A stretch of 64,000 nt of DNA from Vibrio atlanticus (GCF_024347315.1 NZ_AP025460.1:2914001-2978000), one strand, 5' to 3'. Counted from the stretch's first letter, positions 49,409 through 58,486 are shown. A program made the numbers and translations. The notes: generated from the sequence alone by a model not told the origin.

Positions 49409-50167
49409 ATGCTTCTTTGCCACAAACTTTCAGTTCAACAACAAAACACTCAACGACTGCACCCACTCGATCTGAAAATTAATCAAGGTGAGCGCTGGGT
49501 AGTCATTGGACGCAATGGTTCCGGAAAAACCACGTTATTAAAAGCACTGGTTAATTTGCTTCCCTTCAAAGGCGAAGTCGTCATAAACCAATTGCCGCTA
49601 CGTAAGTTAACTTGCCAGCAAAGAGCAAAACAAATCAGTTACCTTCCACAACACAGTCAAGTGGATGGTCGTTTAACACTAAGAGAGTACATTCAACTAA
49701 CCGCTTCCAATCAAGCCACTTCTAGCTTTTCACTTGACCAAATGAGTAAAGCACTAAAGATCGATACTTTCCTCGAACGAAGAATGGGACAGCTCTCAGG
49801 TGGCCAGAGGCAGCGAGCACATATTGCACGATCTTTATGTCAGAACGCCGAGTTTCTGGTGTTGGATGAGCCTCTAAACCATCTAGATCCATGTGCTCAA
49901 GGGGAAGTTTTATCACTATTGAAAGAGCAAGAAAAAACACTGATTTGCTCACTGCATGATATTTCCCTTGCGGCCAAGTTCGCGACGCACATTGCGATTT
50001 TGGAACACGGCCAGGTAGTCGCGAAAGGAAAGGTAGAAGAACTACTAACTCACAATCAACTTAAGCCGATCTTTGAAGTCGATTTAATCAGCACGACCAA
50101 TAAGCGCACACAGAAAACAAGCAAATTTTTCGACATTGAACTCGACCAAGGACAGGAGCTTTCATGA
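49409..50167 (+). CDS. FecCD-type ABC transporter, ATP-binding protein
   Basis: This is the ATPase of an importer for corrinoids, siderophores or a related chelate. The 252-residue protein has Walker A GRNGSGKTTLLKAL, the signature LSGGQRQRAHIARSL, Walker B FLVLDEPLNHLDP and the switch His in SLHDISLAAKF. The binding protein and permease genes follow with four- and 14-base overlaps. Substrate is inferred from context: the operon is directly upstream of a cobalamin riboswitch and cbi operon, so cobinamide or cobalamin is likely. An iron chelate cannot be excluded. Confidence 0.9.
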   Translation: MLLCHKLSVQQQNTQRLHPLDLKINQGERWVVIGRNGSGKTTLLKALVNLLPFKGEVVINQLPLRKLTCQQRAKQISYLPQHSQVDGRLTLREYIQLTASNQATSSFSLDQMSKALKIDTFLERRMGQLSGGQRQRAHIARSLCQNAEFLVLDEPLNHLDPCAQGEVLSLLKEQEKTLICSLHDISLAAKFATHIAILEHGQVVAKGKVEELLTHNQLKPIFEVDLISTTNKRTQKTSKFFDIELDQGQELS

Positions 50168-51108
50168 AAAAACTATCAGCATTAACTTTATTACTTACCG
50201 TGTCCGCACAAGCCCAAATTACGGTAGAAAACTGCGACTCTACACTTACCTTAGATAAAGCGCCGAAAACCTTAATCACTCACGATATCAATATGTCTGA
50301 GATGGCATTTTCTCTCGGGCTTGAAGAGAATATGATCGGAGTGACCGGTATTAGCGGGTACTACAAAACGACCCCTGAATTTAATCGCCTCCAGGGCAGC
50401 ATTCCAGAGCTCGCACCGAAATATCCTTCTCTGGAAGTGTTAGTTAATGCCAACCCTGATGTTTTCTTTGCAGGATGGAATTACGGTATGCGATTAGGCG
50501 GCTCAGTCACGCCTGATTCTCTGAAAGAGTTTGGCATCAATACTCTGATTCTTAATGAGAGTTGCAGCCATATCCGTAAAGATAAGCAGCCAGCTAACAT
50601 GGAACAGATGTTCGATGACGTGACACGCCTTGCGACTTTATTCGGTCAGCAAGACAGAGCTCAAACTCTTATCTCCACTTGGAGAGAGCAATTAATATTG
50701 ATTCAACAACAAACCCAGAATCAAACCCCGCTTAAAGTCTTTCTGTATGATTCAGGGGAAGAGAAACCATTCACAGCAGGAAAGTACGCGACAGTGAGCG
50801 CCATGATAGAAGCAGCGGGTGGCGCCAATGTAATGAAAGATCTGGATATCAGCTGGGGAACCACATCATGGGAGTCAGTTGCGATGCATAACCCTGATGT
50901 CATTATTCTTCTCGATTATCAAAATGGGACAGGCGCTAAAGGCATGCAAGCCTTTTTGGAACAGCACCCAGCGATGAAGCTGACCACAGCGGTAAAGACC
51001 ACTCAATATCTTCCTCTGCGTTATGAGGAAATTACTCCCGGGCCAGCAAACATAGCTGCAATTGAAAAATTGGCACAGCGCATCCAAGAAATCCATGACA
51101 AATCTTAG
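50164..51108 (+). CDS. Periplasmic binding protein of the FecCD-type transporter (BtuF-like)
   Basis: The 314-residue protein has a short signal peptide (MKKLSALTLLLTVSAQAQ) and the helical-backbone binding protein fold (PF01497 type). Recognisable parts are APKTLITHDINMSEMAFSLG near the N-terminus, LEVLVNANPDVFFAGWN, and NPDVIILLDYQNG near residue 240. It overlaps the ATPase by four bases and the permease by 14. The ligand is not shown by the sequence; proximity to cbi genes favours a corrinoid, but there is no riboswitch upstream of this operon. Confidence 0.85.
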   Translation: MKKLSALTLLLTVSAQAQITVENCDSTLTLDKAPKTLITHDINMSEMAFSLGLEENMIGVTGISGYYKTTPEFNRLQGSIPELAPKYPSLEVLVNANPDVFFAGWNYGMRLGGSVTPDSLKEFGINTLILNESCSHIRKDKQPANMEQMFDDVTRLATLFGQQDRAQTLISTWREQLILIQQQTQNQTPLKVFLYDSGEEKPFTAGKYATVSAMIEAAGGANVMKDLDISWGTTSWESVAMHNPDVIILLDYQNGTGAKGMQAFLEQHPAMKLTTAVKTTQYLPLRYEEITPGPANIAAIEKLAQRIQEIHDKS

Positions 51109-52120
51109 TACTAACCTAAACCGAACCGCACTGAACACCTGCGTATTCAGTTCTGTTTTTGCCCTCTTAGCGATGTTTTCTCTGAGTTTAGGCAGCGTTC
51201 AGCTATCTTTTGCACAAGTCGCTACGATTTTTTCAGCGGCGATGAGTCAACAGATCGACTCACCGATAGATCAAGTGGTACTGCACCTGCGCTTACCTAG
51301 AACAATCATCGCTATTATTTGCGGTGCTGGGTTAGGTATTGTTGGGGCGTTATTACAAACCGTGACAAAAAACGATCTTGCCGACCCTTTCATTTTTGGA
51401 CTGTCATCCGGTGCCGCAACTGGAGCAGTCTTTGTGATTACAGTCATCGGCAGCGCTATCGGCATTTGGACACTTCCACTCGCCGCTTTTATCGGTGGAA
51501 TAATCTCGGCTTCGGCAGTGCTATTTCTAGTCAGAAAAGTAGATGGACAAGCGTCTTCTCAAATTGTTTTAGCCGGGTTGGCTATTTCATTTTTATTTAC
51601 AGCCTTGACTAACTTCTTGGTCTTCCATGGTGATCAACGAGCTGCCCACTCAATTCTATTTTGGTCGCTAGGAGGCCTAGGAAACGCACGCTGGGACAAT
51701 GTGCTAATTGTGCTTGCTGGACTTATCGCCTTGATAGTCCTAGGTATATTAAAACATCGCCAGTTAGATTGTTTACTTGCAGGAGACGACGTAGCACAAA
51801 CCATGGGCGTAGACACAAAACGCCTGCAAAGCGGTGTCTTTATTGTCTGCGCTTTTGCAACTGCATGTTTTGTTTCTATCATCGGAGTTGTCGGATTTAT
51901 TGGCTTGATGGTTCCTCATATCGCGAAGAAAATCATCGGCCCATTACACAAAAAGTTACTCATCACTTCAGGGCTGACTGGGGCTTTGCTTATGCTATTA
52001 AGTGATATTTTGGCGAGAACCTTAGTTGCTCCTCAAGAACTGCCTCTTGGTGTTGTCACCACCGCGTTTGGCGCACTATTCATTGTTTTCATTTTGATGG
52101 AGAAAAGTAATGAAAGCTGA
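51095..52120 (+). CDS. FecCD-family permease
   Basis: The 341-residue form starts MTNLSTNLNRTALNTCVF at 51095, overlapping the binding-protein gene by 14 bases; the longer frame begins inside that gene. It has about ten hydrophobic helices. Family motifs are LRLPRTIIAIICGAGLGIVG, then GALLQTVTKNDLADPFIFGL, and VVGFIGLMVPHIAKKIIGP. It belongs to the BtuC/FecCD/FhuB group. It is followed with 11-base overlap by the phosphatase gene, so four genes are translationally coupled. Confidence 0.93.
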   Translation: MTNLSTNLNRTALNTCVFSSVFALLAMFSLSLGSVQLSFAQVATIFSAAMSQQIDSPIDQVVLHLRLPRTIIAIICGAGLGIVGALLQTVTKNDLADPFIFGLSSGAATGAVFVITVIGSAIGIWTLPLAAFIGGIISASAVLFLVRKVDGQASSQIVLAGLAISFLFTALTNFLVFHGDQRAAHSILFWSLGGLGNARWDNVLIVLAGLIALIVLGILKHRQLDCLLAGDDVAQTMGVDTKRLQSGVFIVCAFATACFVSIIGVVGFIGLMVPHIAKKIIGPLHKKLLITSGLTGALLMLLSDILARTLVAPQELPLGVVTTAFGALFIVFILMEKSNES

Positions 52121-52574
52121 ACGCTTCACCATCATTGCGATTCGTCATGGCGAAACCGAATGGAATCGAATAGGCAAAGCACAGAATCAACTGGATAGCC
52201 CTCTGACAATGAAAGGCAAACGACAGATGCATAACGTCGGTCGTTATCTTGCAACTCAAAAATCATTGACCCTCAATACTATTTACACCAGTCAATTAGG
52301 CCGTGCTATTTCCAGTGCTAAAACCATCGCACGCTACCTGAAAGTGCCCGTCATTTCTCAAATGGAGCTCAGTGAGTTCGATTCAGAACAGCAACGAAGA
52401 ACAATGGCGATTCAGTGGATCCAACGAGTTTCTCGTCACCACAACAATGAGAACCCTATTTTGCTGCTCGGACATGGTGACTGGATAAAAACATTAGCCA
52501 GTTTAGGGACACCAAAGCAAATAATAGAAACACCAAACAACGGAGAAATCCTCAGGATAGATATCGAAGTATAA
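52110..52574 (+). CDS. Short histidine phosphatase, possibly alpha-ribazole phosphatase-like
   Basis: The 154-residue protein belongs to the phosphoglycerate mutase-like histidine phosphatases. It has the catalytic AIRHGETEWNRIG, the SQLGRAISSAKTIARYL helix, the acid in MELSEFD, and a second catalytic His in LLLGHGDWI. CobC, the alpha-ribazole-5'-phosphate phosphatase of B12 synthesis, is in this family, and the location fits. The protein is about 45 residues shorter than usual CobC: the region between the acidic residue and GHGD is reduced, though no key residue is lost. Its stop is just before the cobalamin riboswitch. Confidence 0.75.
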   Translation: MKAERFTIIAIRHGETEWNRIGKAQNQLDSPLTMKGKRQMHNVGRYLATQKSLTLNTIYTSQLGRAISSAKTIARYLKVPVISQMELSEFDSEQQRRTMAIQWIQRVSRHHNNENPILLLGHGDWIKTLASLGTPKQIIETPNNGEILRIDIEV

Positions 52575-52781
52575 CGTCACATCAGGGAATCAGGTGTAAC
52601 TCCTGAACTGTACCCGCAGCTGTAAGCGATGAGCCCTTTACAAGCCACTGAGTCACACGACTTGGGAAGGAGTAAAGCGCAATGAGAACCTCAACATCGT
52701 AAGTCAGAATACCTGGACACACATGAATATCGAGCGGGAAAACTCAACACCATCCATACCTTGTCTAACAAGGGAACGCTC
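52575..52781 (+). promoter_or_regulatory. Cobalamin riboswitch with expression platform
   Basis: The aptamer spans about 52580-52716. Hallmarks are CAGGGAATCAGGTGTAA, CTGTACCCGCAGCTGTAA (the B12-box-like core), GCCACTG, GACTTGGGAAGG, and GTAAGTCAGAATACCTG. A downstream pair GAGCG (52732) / CGCTC (52777) enclosing CCTTG/CAAGG may form the switching hairpin. Adenosylcobalamin binding would repress the cbi operon starting 26 bases later. The distal end is approximate. Confidence 0.93.
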
Positions 52782-52807
52782 TGTATTCGTCAATACCTAA
52801 AACGTAG

Positions 52808-53992
52808 ATGAAGAATACTGTGGTCACAAAAGTTAAACGATCCAAAAATAAGTCCGATCTCCGCTGTGGGTTTACCACCGGAGCGTGCGCAGCTGCAGCA
52901 AGCAGAGCGGCAGTTCAAACACTATTAACCGGACAAAAGCCTGACTATATCTCCATCACTCTACCTAATGGTGAGCCCGCTACGTTTAAGGTCGCGTTTA
53001 TCCAAACATCCAACGATGCGGTGACCGCCAGCATTGTTAAAGATGCAGGGGACGATCCTGATTGTACCCACGAAGCCCATATTCAGAGTATTGCCCGCTG
53101 GCATTCAGAGCCCGGTTTTCACATCGATGGGGGTGTTGGCGTAGCTCGTGTGACTCTACCCGGATTAGAACTTCCCGTCGGTCAGGCGGCGATTAATCCC
53201 GTTCCTCGAAAAAACATTCTCGATATGGTGACTTTGGAATGGAACCAAGCGACCAGTCAACAGAAAAAACACGTCGGTATATCACTGGAAATTTGCGTCC
53301 CTGATGGAGAAGAGAGAGCCAAGGAAACTATAGGGCCAAGACTCGGTTTAATCGGTGGTATTTCCATTCTCGGGACACGCGGAACGGTAAAACCCTACTC
53401 CACTTCAGCGTTTTCAGCATCTGTGCGTCAATCGGTACAAATAGCGAAACAAAATGGCCAAAACCACTTGGTTCTCACGACAGGATCTCGAACCGAAAAG
53501 TCAGCGATGGCCATGCTACCAAGTTATGACTCGATGTGTTTTATCCAAGCGGGTGATTTTGTTGGGGTCGGACTGCGCGCAGCAAAACGTTATCAAGTGA
53601 GCAAAATCACCGTCGTCGCCATGATAGGCAAACTCGGCAAGATGGTCGCTGGGCACATGATGACTCACGTATCCGGTAAAGCTATCGACTTTTCATTACT
53701 GGCCGACCTCGCCATTCAATCGGGTGCATCGAGTGAATTTGCCGAAGCTGTTAGCCAAGCCAACACAGGCCGCCACGTACTCGACACATGGAAAGAAACC
53801 CAATCGGGCCAAGAGATTCCCAATTACGACTTTCTTACCTTGCTCTGCAAACAAGCTGCAGAGCACGCTGCTGTGTATGTCAAACATCACGTCAGCATTG
53901 AATTCAAATTGATCGATTTTAACGGCGATCTATTAGCAGAACATCTCTGCTCAAAAGGAAGTGATACCAATACTCACTTTCATGATGAATAA
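52808..53992 (+). CDS. cbiD: Cobalt-precorrin-5B C1-methyltransferase CbiD
   Basis: CbiD methylates C1 of cobalt-precorrin-5B in the anaerobic B12 pathway. The 394-residue protein starts MKNTVVTKVKRSKNKSDLRC and has the hallmark GFTTGACAAAASRAA, GAPGHIDGGVGVARVTLPGL-like sequence, and the GGISILGTRGTVKPYS and VAMIGKLGKMVAGHMMTHV motifs. No strong ribosome site precedes the ATG, which follows the riboswitch; translational control by the switch is possible. It heads the cbi operon. Confidence 0.96.
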   Translation: MKNTVVTKVKRSKNKSDLRCGFTTGACAAAASRAAVQTLLTGQKPDYISITLPNGEPATFKVAFIQTSNDAVTASIVKDAGDDPDCTHEAHIQSIARWHSEPGFHIDGGVGVARVTLPGLELPVGQAAINPVPRKNILDMVTLEWNQATSQQKKHVGISLEICVPDGEERAKETIGPRLGLIGGISILGTRGTVKPYSTSAFSASVRQSVQIAKQNGQNHLVLTTGSRTEKSAMAMLPSYDSMCFIQAGDFVGVGLRAAKRYQVSKITVVAMIGKLGKMVAGHMMTHVSGKAIDFSLLADLAIQSGASSEFAEAVSQANTGRHVLDTWKETQSGQEIPNYDFLTLLCKQAAEHAAVYVKHHVSIEFKLIDFNGDLLAEHLCSKGSDTNTHFHDE

Positions 53993-54012
53993 GCATGAAC
54001 AAGGAAAACTCC

Positions 54013-54672
54013 ATGACTAACGATATGCGTCAAATGACCAAGCAAGGCCGTCAAATTGAAAGTGACTCTTTCTCTATCATCGATGAAGAAATAGAAACTC
54101 TCCATGGGGGACATAACTTCAATCAAGGTGAATGGAATGTGGTTCGTCGTGCCATTCATACTACGGGTGATTTTGAATACGCTAAATTATATCAATTCAG
54201 CGACAACGCGATTGAGTCTGCCATTACCGCTTTAAAAAACGGTGCCAACATCATTACCGATGTCAGCATGATCGTGACAGGTTTAAACCAAACTCGCCTC
54301 AACGCTTACGGCAATAAAGCACAGTGCTTCATTAGTCATCCAGACGTCATTAGCACGGCCAAAGAGACAGGAGAAACACGTGCTATTCACTCAATACGTT
54401 ATGCCCGCGATAACGGCCTACTCGACGGCTCTATCATAGGTGTAGGCAATGCGCCTACCGCATTACTTGAGCTATTGCGCATGATAGAAGCAGGCGAAGC
54501 AAAACCTGCATTGATCATTGGCATTCCTGTTGGTTTCGTAAAAGCAGATGAATCGAAGCAAGCATTAACCGAACAAAACACAGTGCCTTACATTGCCAGC
54601 CTAGGCCGTAAAGGTGGCAGCCCGTTAGTGGTATCGACTATTCACGCCCTACTTGCTGAGTCAGTAAAATGA
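54013..54672 (+). CDS. cbiC: Cobalt-precorrin-8 methylmutase CbiC
   Basis: CbiC moves a methyl group from C11 to C12 to make cobyrinate. The 219-residue form starts MTNDMRQMTKQGRQIESDSF at 54013, with AAGGA eight bases upstream; an ATG at 53995 is in frame but has no site. Motifs are RRAIHTTGDFEYAKLYQFSD with the catalytic His, ITDVSMIVTGLN, and IGVGNAPTALLELLRMIEAG. It lies just after cbiD and overlaps cbiET by four bases. Confidence 0.96.
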   Translation: MTNDMRQMTKQGRQIESDSFSIIDEEIETLHGGHNFNQGEWNVVRRAIHTTGDFEYAKLYQFSDNAIESAITALKNGANIITDVSMIVTGLNQTRLNAYGNKAQCFISHPDVISTAKETGETRAIHSIRYARDNGLLDGSIIGVGNAPTALLELLRMIEAGEAKPALIIGIPVGFVKADESKQALTEQNTVPYIASLGRKGGSPLVVSTIHALLAESVK

Positions 54673-55985
54673 ATAATGTAAGTACTCACTCTCAGCTTAT
54701 CGATTGCTATCAATCGGCTATCACGGTAGTCGGAGTACCCGAAGATGGGTGTTTAAGCCTAACCAGTCGAGCTGTTAATGCAGTTGAATCTGCACGCGTT
54801 GTTGCAGGTAACGACCGACTATTGGATTGGTTTCCCCAATTCAAAGGTCAGCGTTTATCAATGAAAGAAGGCTATAAATCTTGGTTCGCTAAGTTACTTG
54901 ATGAATGCGAGGAAGGCGGCGTCGTCGTATTAGCTTCTGGCGACCCATTGTTCTTTGGCATCGGCGAATCGTTGTTAAAAAAACTGCCTAATGATGAAGT
55001 GCGCTTTATTCCCTCCCCTTGTTCAATGCAACTCGCTTGCAGCCGAGTCGGCATTGCATGGCAAGAAACCAAAGCAATTTCACTACATGGAAGAAAGCAG
55101 CATTACGATGGCATTAAAGGTATCGCAAGCCAAATGCAATGGGGAACTAGCTACTGCTTGCTAACCGATGTTCAAAACAACCCAGCTCGTATTGCGAAAC
55201 ACTTAGTCGAATTTAATCAACAAGGTTGGACGGCTTGGGTATGTGAGAACTTAGGTGGCACCGACGAAAAGATAAGCCAGTGGACTCTCGAAGACCTCGC
55301 ACTAAAAAGTTCCGACGACTTCTCTACGCTCAATGTAATGGTACTGCACCGAACGCTACCTCATGCGTGGGGTGAATTGGGCCAATACGCCAACGATGAT
55401 GACTTCATGAAGCGCATGCCTAAGCGCGGCTTAATTACCAAACAGCCCGTTCGTCACTTAGCGTTAGCAAGTATGCGTATTCAGCCAAGATCTGTGGTGT
55501 GGGATATAGGCACAGGCTCAGGTTCTATTGCGATAGAAGCCGCTAAACAGTGCTATCAAGGACAAGTCTTCACCATTGAATCAAACCAAGAATGTTATGA
55601 GTCGGCCGAGGCTAACTTTAGAGCGCACGGTACCGACAACGTACAACTGATTCGAGATAAAGCCCCAATACAGCCCGACACCTTGCCTCAGCCCGACACC
55701 TTGCCTCAGCCCGACAGTATTTTTATTGGTGGAAGCCGCGGCAACATGCACAGCATTTTAGATTTCTGTTGGTCCGCATTAAAACCCGGTGGCGTGGTCA
55801 TTGGTTCAGCGGTAACGGTAGATTCAGTTTGCGAACTTCATCAATGGAGTAAAGACAGCAATGCTCCGACACAGGTTCAACTGGTCTCAATATCAACAGG
55901 CGTACCACTCGCTCACTACACCCGTTATCAATCAGAAAATCCGATTCACTTATTTATTTTTACCAAGCCGTTTATTCAGAAATAA
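54669..55985 (+). CDS. cbiET: Fused CbiE/CbiT: cobalt-precorrin-7 C5-methyltransferase and precorrin-6B/8 C15-methyltransferase (decarboxylating)
   Basis: The 438-residue protein is a fusion comparable to CobL. The first half, to about residue 230, is a tetrapyrrole methylase: ITVVGVPEDGCLSLTSRAVN, then VVLASGDPLFFGIGESLLKK, and FIPSPCSMQLACSRVG. The second half, from about 245, is the class I methyltransferase CbiT: WDIGTGSGSIAIEAAKQCYQ and FIGGSRGNMHSILDFCW. Within the second half the loop before FIGGS carries a tandem hexapeptide, QPDTLP twice then QPDS, from an 18-bp DNA repeat. It overlaps cbiC by four bases. Confidence 0.95.
   Translation: MNNVSTHSQLIDCYQSAITVVGVPEDGCLSLTSRAVNAVESARVVAGNDRLLDWFPQFKGQRLSMKEGYKSWFAKLLDECEEGGVVVLASGDPLFFGIGESLLKKLPNDEVRFIPSPCSMQLACSRVGIAWQETKAISLHGRKQHYDGIKGIASQMQWGTSYCLLTDVQNNPARIAKHLVEFNQQGWTAWVCENLGGTDEKISQWTLEDLALKSSDDFSTLNVMVLHRTLPHAWGELGQYANDDDFMKRMPKRGLITKQPVRHLALASMRIQPRSVVWDIGTGSGSIAIEAAKQCYQGQVFTIESNQECYESAEANFRAHGTDNVQLIRDKAPIQPDTLPQPDTLPQPDSIFIGGSRGNMHSILDFCWSALKPGGVVIGSAVTVDSVCELHQWSKDSNAPTQVQLVSISTGVPLAHYTRYQSENPIHLFIFTKPFIQK
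55671..55716. repeat. In-frame 18-bp tandem repeat within cbiET
   Basis: CAGCCCGACACCTTGCCT occurs at 55671-55688 and 55689-55706 without change, and its first ten bases follow at 55707. It encodes QPDTLP, QPDTLP, QPDS, a loop before the CbiT FIGGS strand. Exact identity shows it is recent. Confidence 0.9.
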
Positions 55986-56009
55986 GCGCTTAATTTTTTA
56001 ATTAAGCGC
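55986..56009 (+). other. Intercistronic hairpin between cbiET and cbiL
   Basis: GCGCTTAATT and AATTAAGCGC form a perfect 10-bp stem with a TTTT loop just after the cbiET stop. There is no T-run, so it is more likely an mRNA stabiliser or processing site within the operon than a terminator. Confidence 0.7.
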
Positions 56010-56051
56010 CACTCAACATATTAAATAAAAACATAATTAGAGAAAGCACAG

Positions 56052-56882
56052 ATGAAATTAGGAACTATGTACGCGATTGGTGTCGGCACTGGAGACCCAG
56101 AATTATTAACACTTAAAGCTCACCGACTACTCAGCACCGTCGACATTGTCGCGTTTCCAGAAAAAGACGCGGGCAGTAACCACTCTTTTGCTCAACAAAT
56201 TGCAGCAGGTTCTATTAGCCCTGAAAGCATGAAAGGCGAATACCTATTTTTGCATTTCCCAATGACGCGTGACCCAAGCATCAACGTCCCTGCATGGCGT
56301 AAAGCCGCCGTCACAATTGTTGAACTATTAAAGCAAGGTAAAGACGTGGCATTTGCAACCGAAGGTGATCCATCGGTTTACAGCACATGGGCATACATCC
56401 AAGAAGAACTGACAGAGCTACTTCCTGAACTTGATCCGGTGATCATTCCGGGTATCACTTCAGTTACCGCTATTCCATCACAAACAAAAATTCCACTTGC
56501 TGACGGTCAGGAGCGTTTTTGTGTTGTACCTGCGACATGGGGTATCGAGTGTTTAGAAAAGCTAGTCGAAGATTTTGACACCATCATGTTAATCAAAGCA
56601 GGTCGCGTTATCCCTAAGCTGATCACTCAACTTGAGTCGATGAATATGTTGGATTGTGCAACCTACGTGTCGCATGCCACCACAGAGAAACAAGAGCTTT
56701 ACTCTGACCTACGTGATGTACCGAATGAAAACCGTTACTTCTCTATGGTTCAGCTTTCAGTTCGCGCTCGTCGTGGCGTACTACGTGGTACTAATGAATC
56801 AAAGAAATGTGCCGTTCTTGATGGTGGTAAAGCTGATAGTGGTAAAGATGGCATCGATAAAACTATTGGCGGTAAAGCGTAA
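56052..56882 (+). CDS. cbiL: Cobalt-factor II C20-methyltransferase CbiL
   Basis: CbiL methylates C20 of cobalt-factor II. The 276-residue protein is a tetrapyrrole methylase with MKLGTMYAIGVGTGDPELLT (SAM-binding GxGxGD loop), the FATEGDPSVYSTWAYI motif, and IIPGITSVTAIPSQTKIPLA. A low-complexity tail (VLDGGKADSGKDGIDKTIGG) extends beyond the family core and is variable. It shares one base with the start of cbiG. AGAAAGCAC lies before the ATG. Confidence 0.95.
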   Translation: MKLGTMYAIGVGTGDPELLTLKAHRLLSTVDIVAFPEKDAGSNHSFAQQIAAGSISPESMKGEYLFLHFPMTRDPSINVPAWRKAAVTIVELLKQGKDVAFATEGDPSVYSTWAYIQEELTELLPELDPVIIPGITSVTAIPSQTKIPLADGQERFCVVPATWGIECLEKLVEDFDTIMLIKAGRVIPKLITQLESMNMLDCATYVSHATTEKQELYSDLRDVPNENRYFSMVQLSVRARRGVLRGTNESKKCAVLDGGKADSGKDGIDKTIGGKA

Positions 56883-58486
56883 TGAAAATCGCCATTTATG
56901 CCATCACGCTACACGGAGCAAGGCAAGCCAAACGCTTAGCTAAAACGTTTCCGTTTGCTGATGTCTTTATTGCACCAGTTGGACAAGAAGAATACCCAGA
57001 AGCCGATGAGTTAACGCTGCCGCTTTCTGGTTTTCTTCCTCCTCAATTTAAGCAATATGATCACCATATCTGCTTTTTTGCTGCGGGCATTGTCAGCCGA
57101 ATGATCGGCCCTTTGCTAGAAGACAAACGCACCGACCCCAGCGTGATCTGCATTGACGATCACGGCCAATTCGTGATCCCTATGTTATCTGGACATCGCG
57201 GTGGCGCAAATGGGATCGCGTTACAAGTATCACAAGCACTCAACGCGACTCCTGTAATCACCACCGCTTCTGACGCTGCCGGCAGTTTGTCGGTGGATAT
57301 GCTCGGATCGCCATTTGGTTGGACACTTGATCCACAATGCGAACCCGCGATCACCGCCACCAGCGCAGCAGTTGTAAATGAAAAACGCATTCTAATCGTG
57401 CAGCACGCTGGCGAACAGAACTGGTGGCAGAACAAACGTTCCATGCCAAGACACATCATTACCCACCCAGCACTAAGCGATACAGACCTTTCTCAAATCA
57501 GTACTGATGATTGGGATGGTTTAGTTCTGATTTCAGATGAAGCACAACCAAAAGGTTACGCCGACTTTAAAAATAAAACCGTACTGTGGCGACCAAAATC
57601 GCTTGTGCTTGGAATAGGCTGTGACCGCAATACTCCTTTGCATGTATTGAAAGCAGGTATCGATGTTTTCCTGACTGAATATAACCTAGCAAAGGCCAGT
57701 GTTTCAGCTTTCGCCAGTATCGCTTTAAAAGCAGATGAAAAAGGTATTTTAGAACTCTCGTCTGAAAGCCAAATTCCTTTCCACACTTATTCAGCCGAGC
57801 AACTCGACGGCGTTGAAGGGATTGAAAACCCATCAGAATACGTAAAAAAAATCACAGGGGTATCATCGGTTTCTGAAGCGGCCGCGCTAAAGCACGGTCA
57901 GCGAGATCTACTATTGGTCCCTAAGTGGAAGTTCAAACAAGACGGTTTCAACATGACTTTGTCTTGTACTCGCATCGAATACGATGAACCCCTCGCCAAG
58001 AAGAAGTGGAAAAACTGGCTAGATGAAAACGTCAAAATCAACCTTCACGGTAATGAAGTGGTAGATGGTTTTCAGTGTAAGCCTAAGCATGTCGATTTAA
58101 ACCGCCCAATGCTCTACCACCGCCATCACGTATTGCTATGTGAAGGTGGCCGCTGCGCGAAAGAAGGCAGTAAAAACCTTGCACACGATCTTAGACAGGT
58201 ACTTAAAGCGCTCAATTTTTCCGACGGTGAACAGCGCATCAAGATAAGCCGCACACACTGTGCGGGCACCTGCAGAAACCGCGCCGCAATGGTGATTTAC
58301 GAACGTTTACTAGAACATGAAACACCTGTTAACAACGGGCTTTGGGTTCGAGGTATCGAAGAATTTACCGAGCAAGACTGGAAAGATTTTTTCACAAATT
58401 TAGTCGAGCGGAAATCATTAAAAGCTTATTTAGATCCTAAGTTTATCGCACCAATTGAAAATGCAGACGGCACCACTGAACTTTAG
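56882..58486 (+). CDS. cbiG: Cobalt-precorrin 5A hydrolase CbiG with a C-terminal four-cysteine (2Fe-2S ferredoxin-like) domain
   Basis: CbiG opens the lactone ring of cobalt-precorrin-5A, losing acetaldehyde. Residues 1-about 365 are the CbiG part: FFAAGIVSRMIGPLLEDKRT, IPMLSGHRGGANGIA, TTASDAAGSLSVDMLG, LVLGIGCDRNTPL, and KITGVSSVSEAAALKHG in the C-terminal CobE-like domain. From about 410 there is an extra domain: LLCEGGRC (Cys420, Cys425) and THCAGTC (Cys460, Cys464), spaced C-x4-C-x34-C-x3-C. This resembles thioredoxin-like 2Fe-2S ferredoxins. The total of 534 residues exceeds a usual CbiG by about 170. The reason for the fusion is unknown. Confidence 0.92.
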   Translation: MKIAIYAITLHGARQAKRLAKTFPFADVFIAPVGQEEYPEADELTLPLSGFLPPQFKQYDHHICFFAAGIVSRMIGPLLEDKRTDPSVICIDDHGQFVIPMLSGHRGGANGIALQVSQALNATPVITTASDAAGSLSVDMLGSPFGWTLDPQCEPAITATSAAVVNEKRILIVQHAGEQNWWQNKRSMPRHIITHPALSDTDLSQISTDDWDGLVLISDEAQPKGYADFKNKTVLWRPKSLVLGIGCDRNTPLHVLKAGIDVFLTEYNLAKASVSAFASIALKADEKGILELSSESQIPFHTYSAEQLDGVEGIENPSEYVKKITGVSSVSEAAALKHGQRDLLLVPKWKFKQDGFNMTLSCTRIEYDEPLAKKKWKNWLDENVKINLHGNEVVDGFQCKPKHVDLNRPMLYHRHHVLLCEGGRCAKEGSKNLAHDLRQVLKALNFSDGEQRIKISRTHCAGTCRNRAAMVIYERLLEHETPVNNGLWVRGIEEFTEQDWKDFFTNLVERKSLKAYLDPKFIAPIENADGTTEL

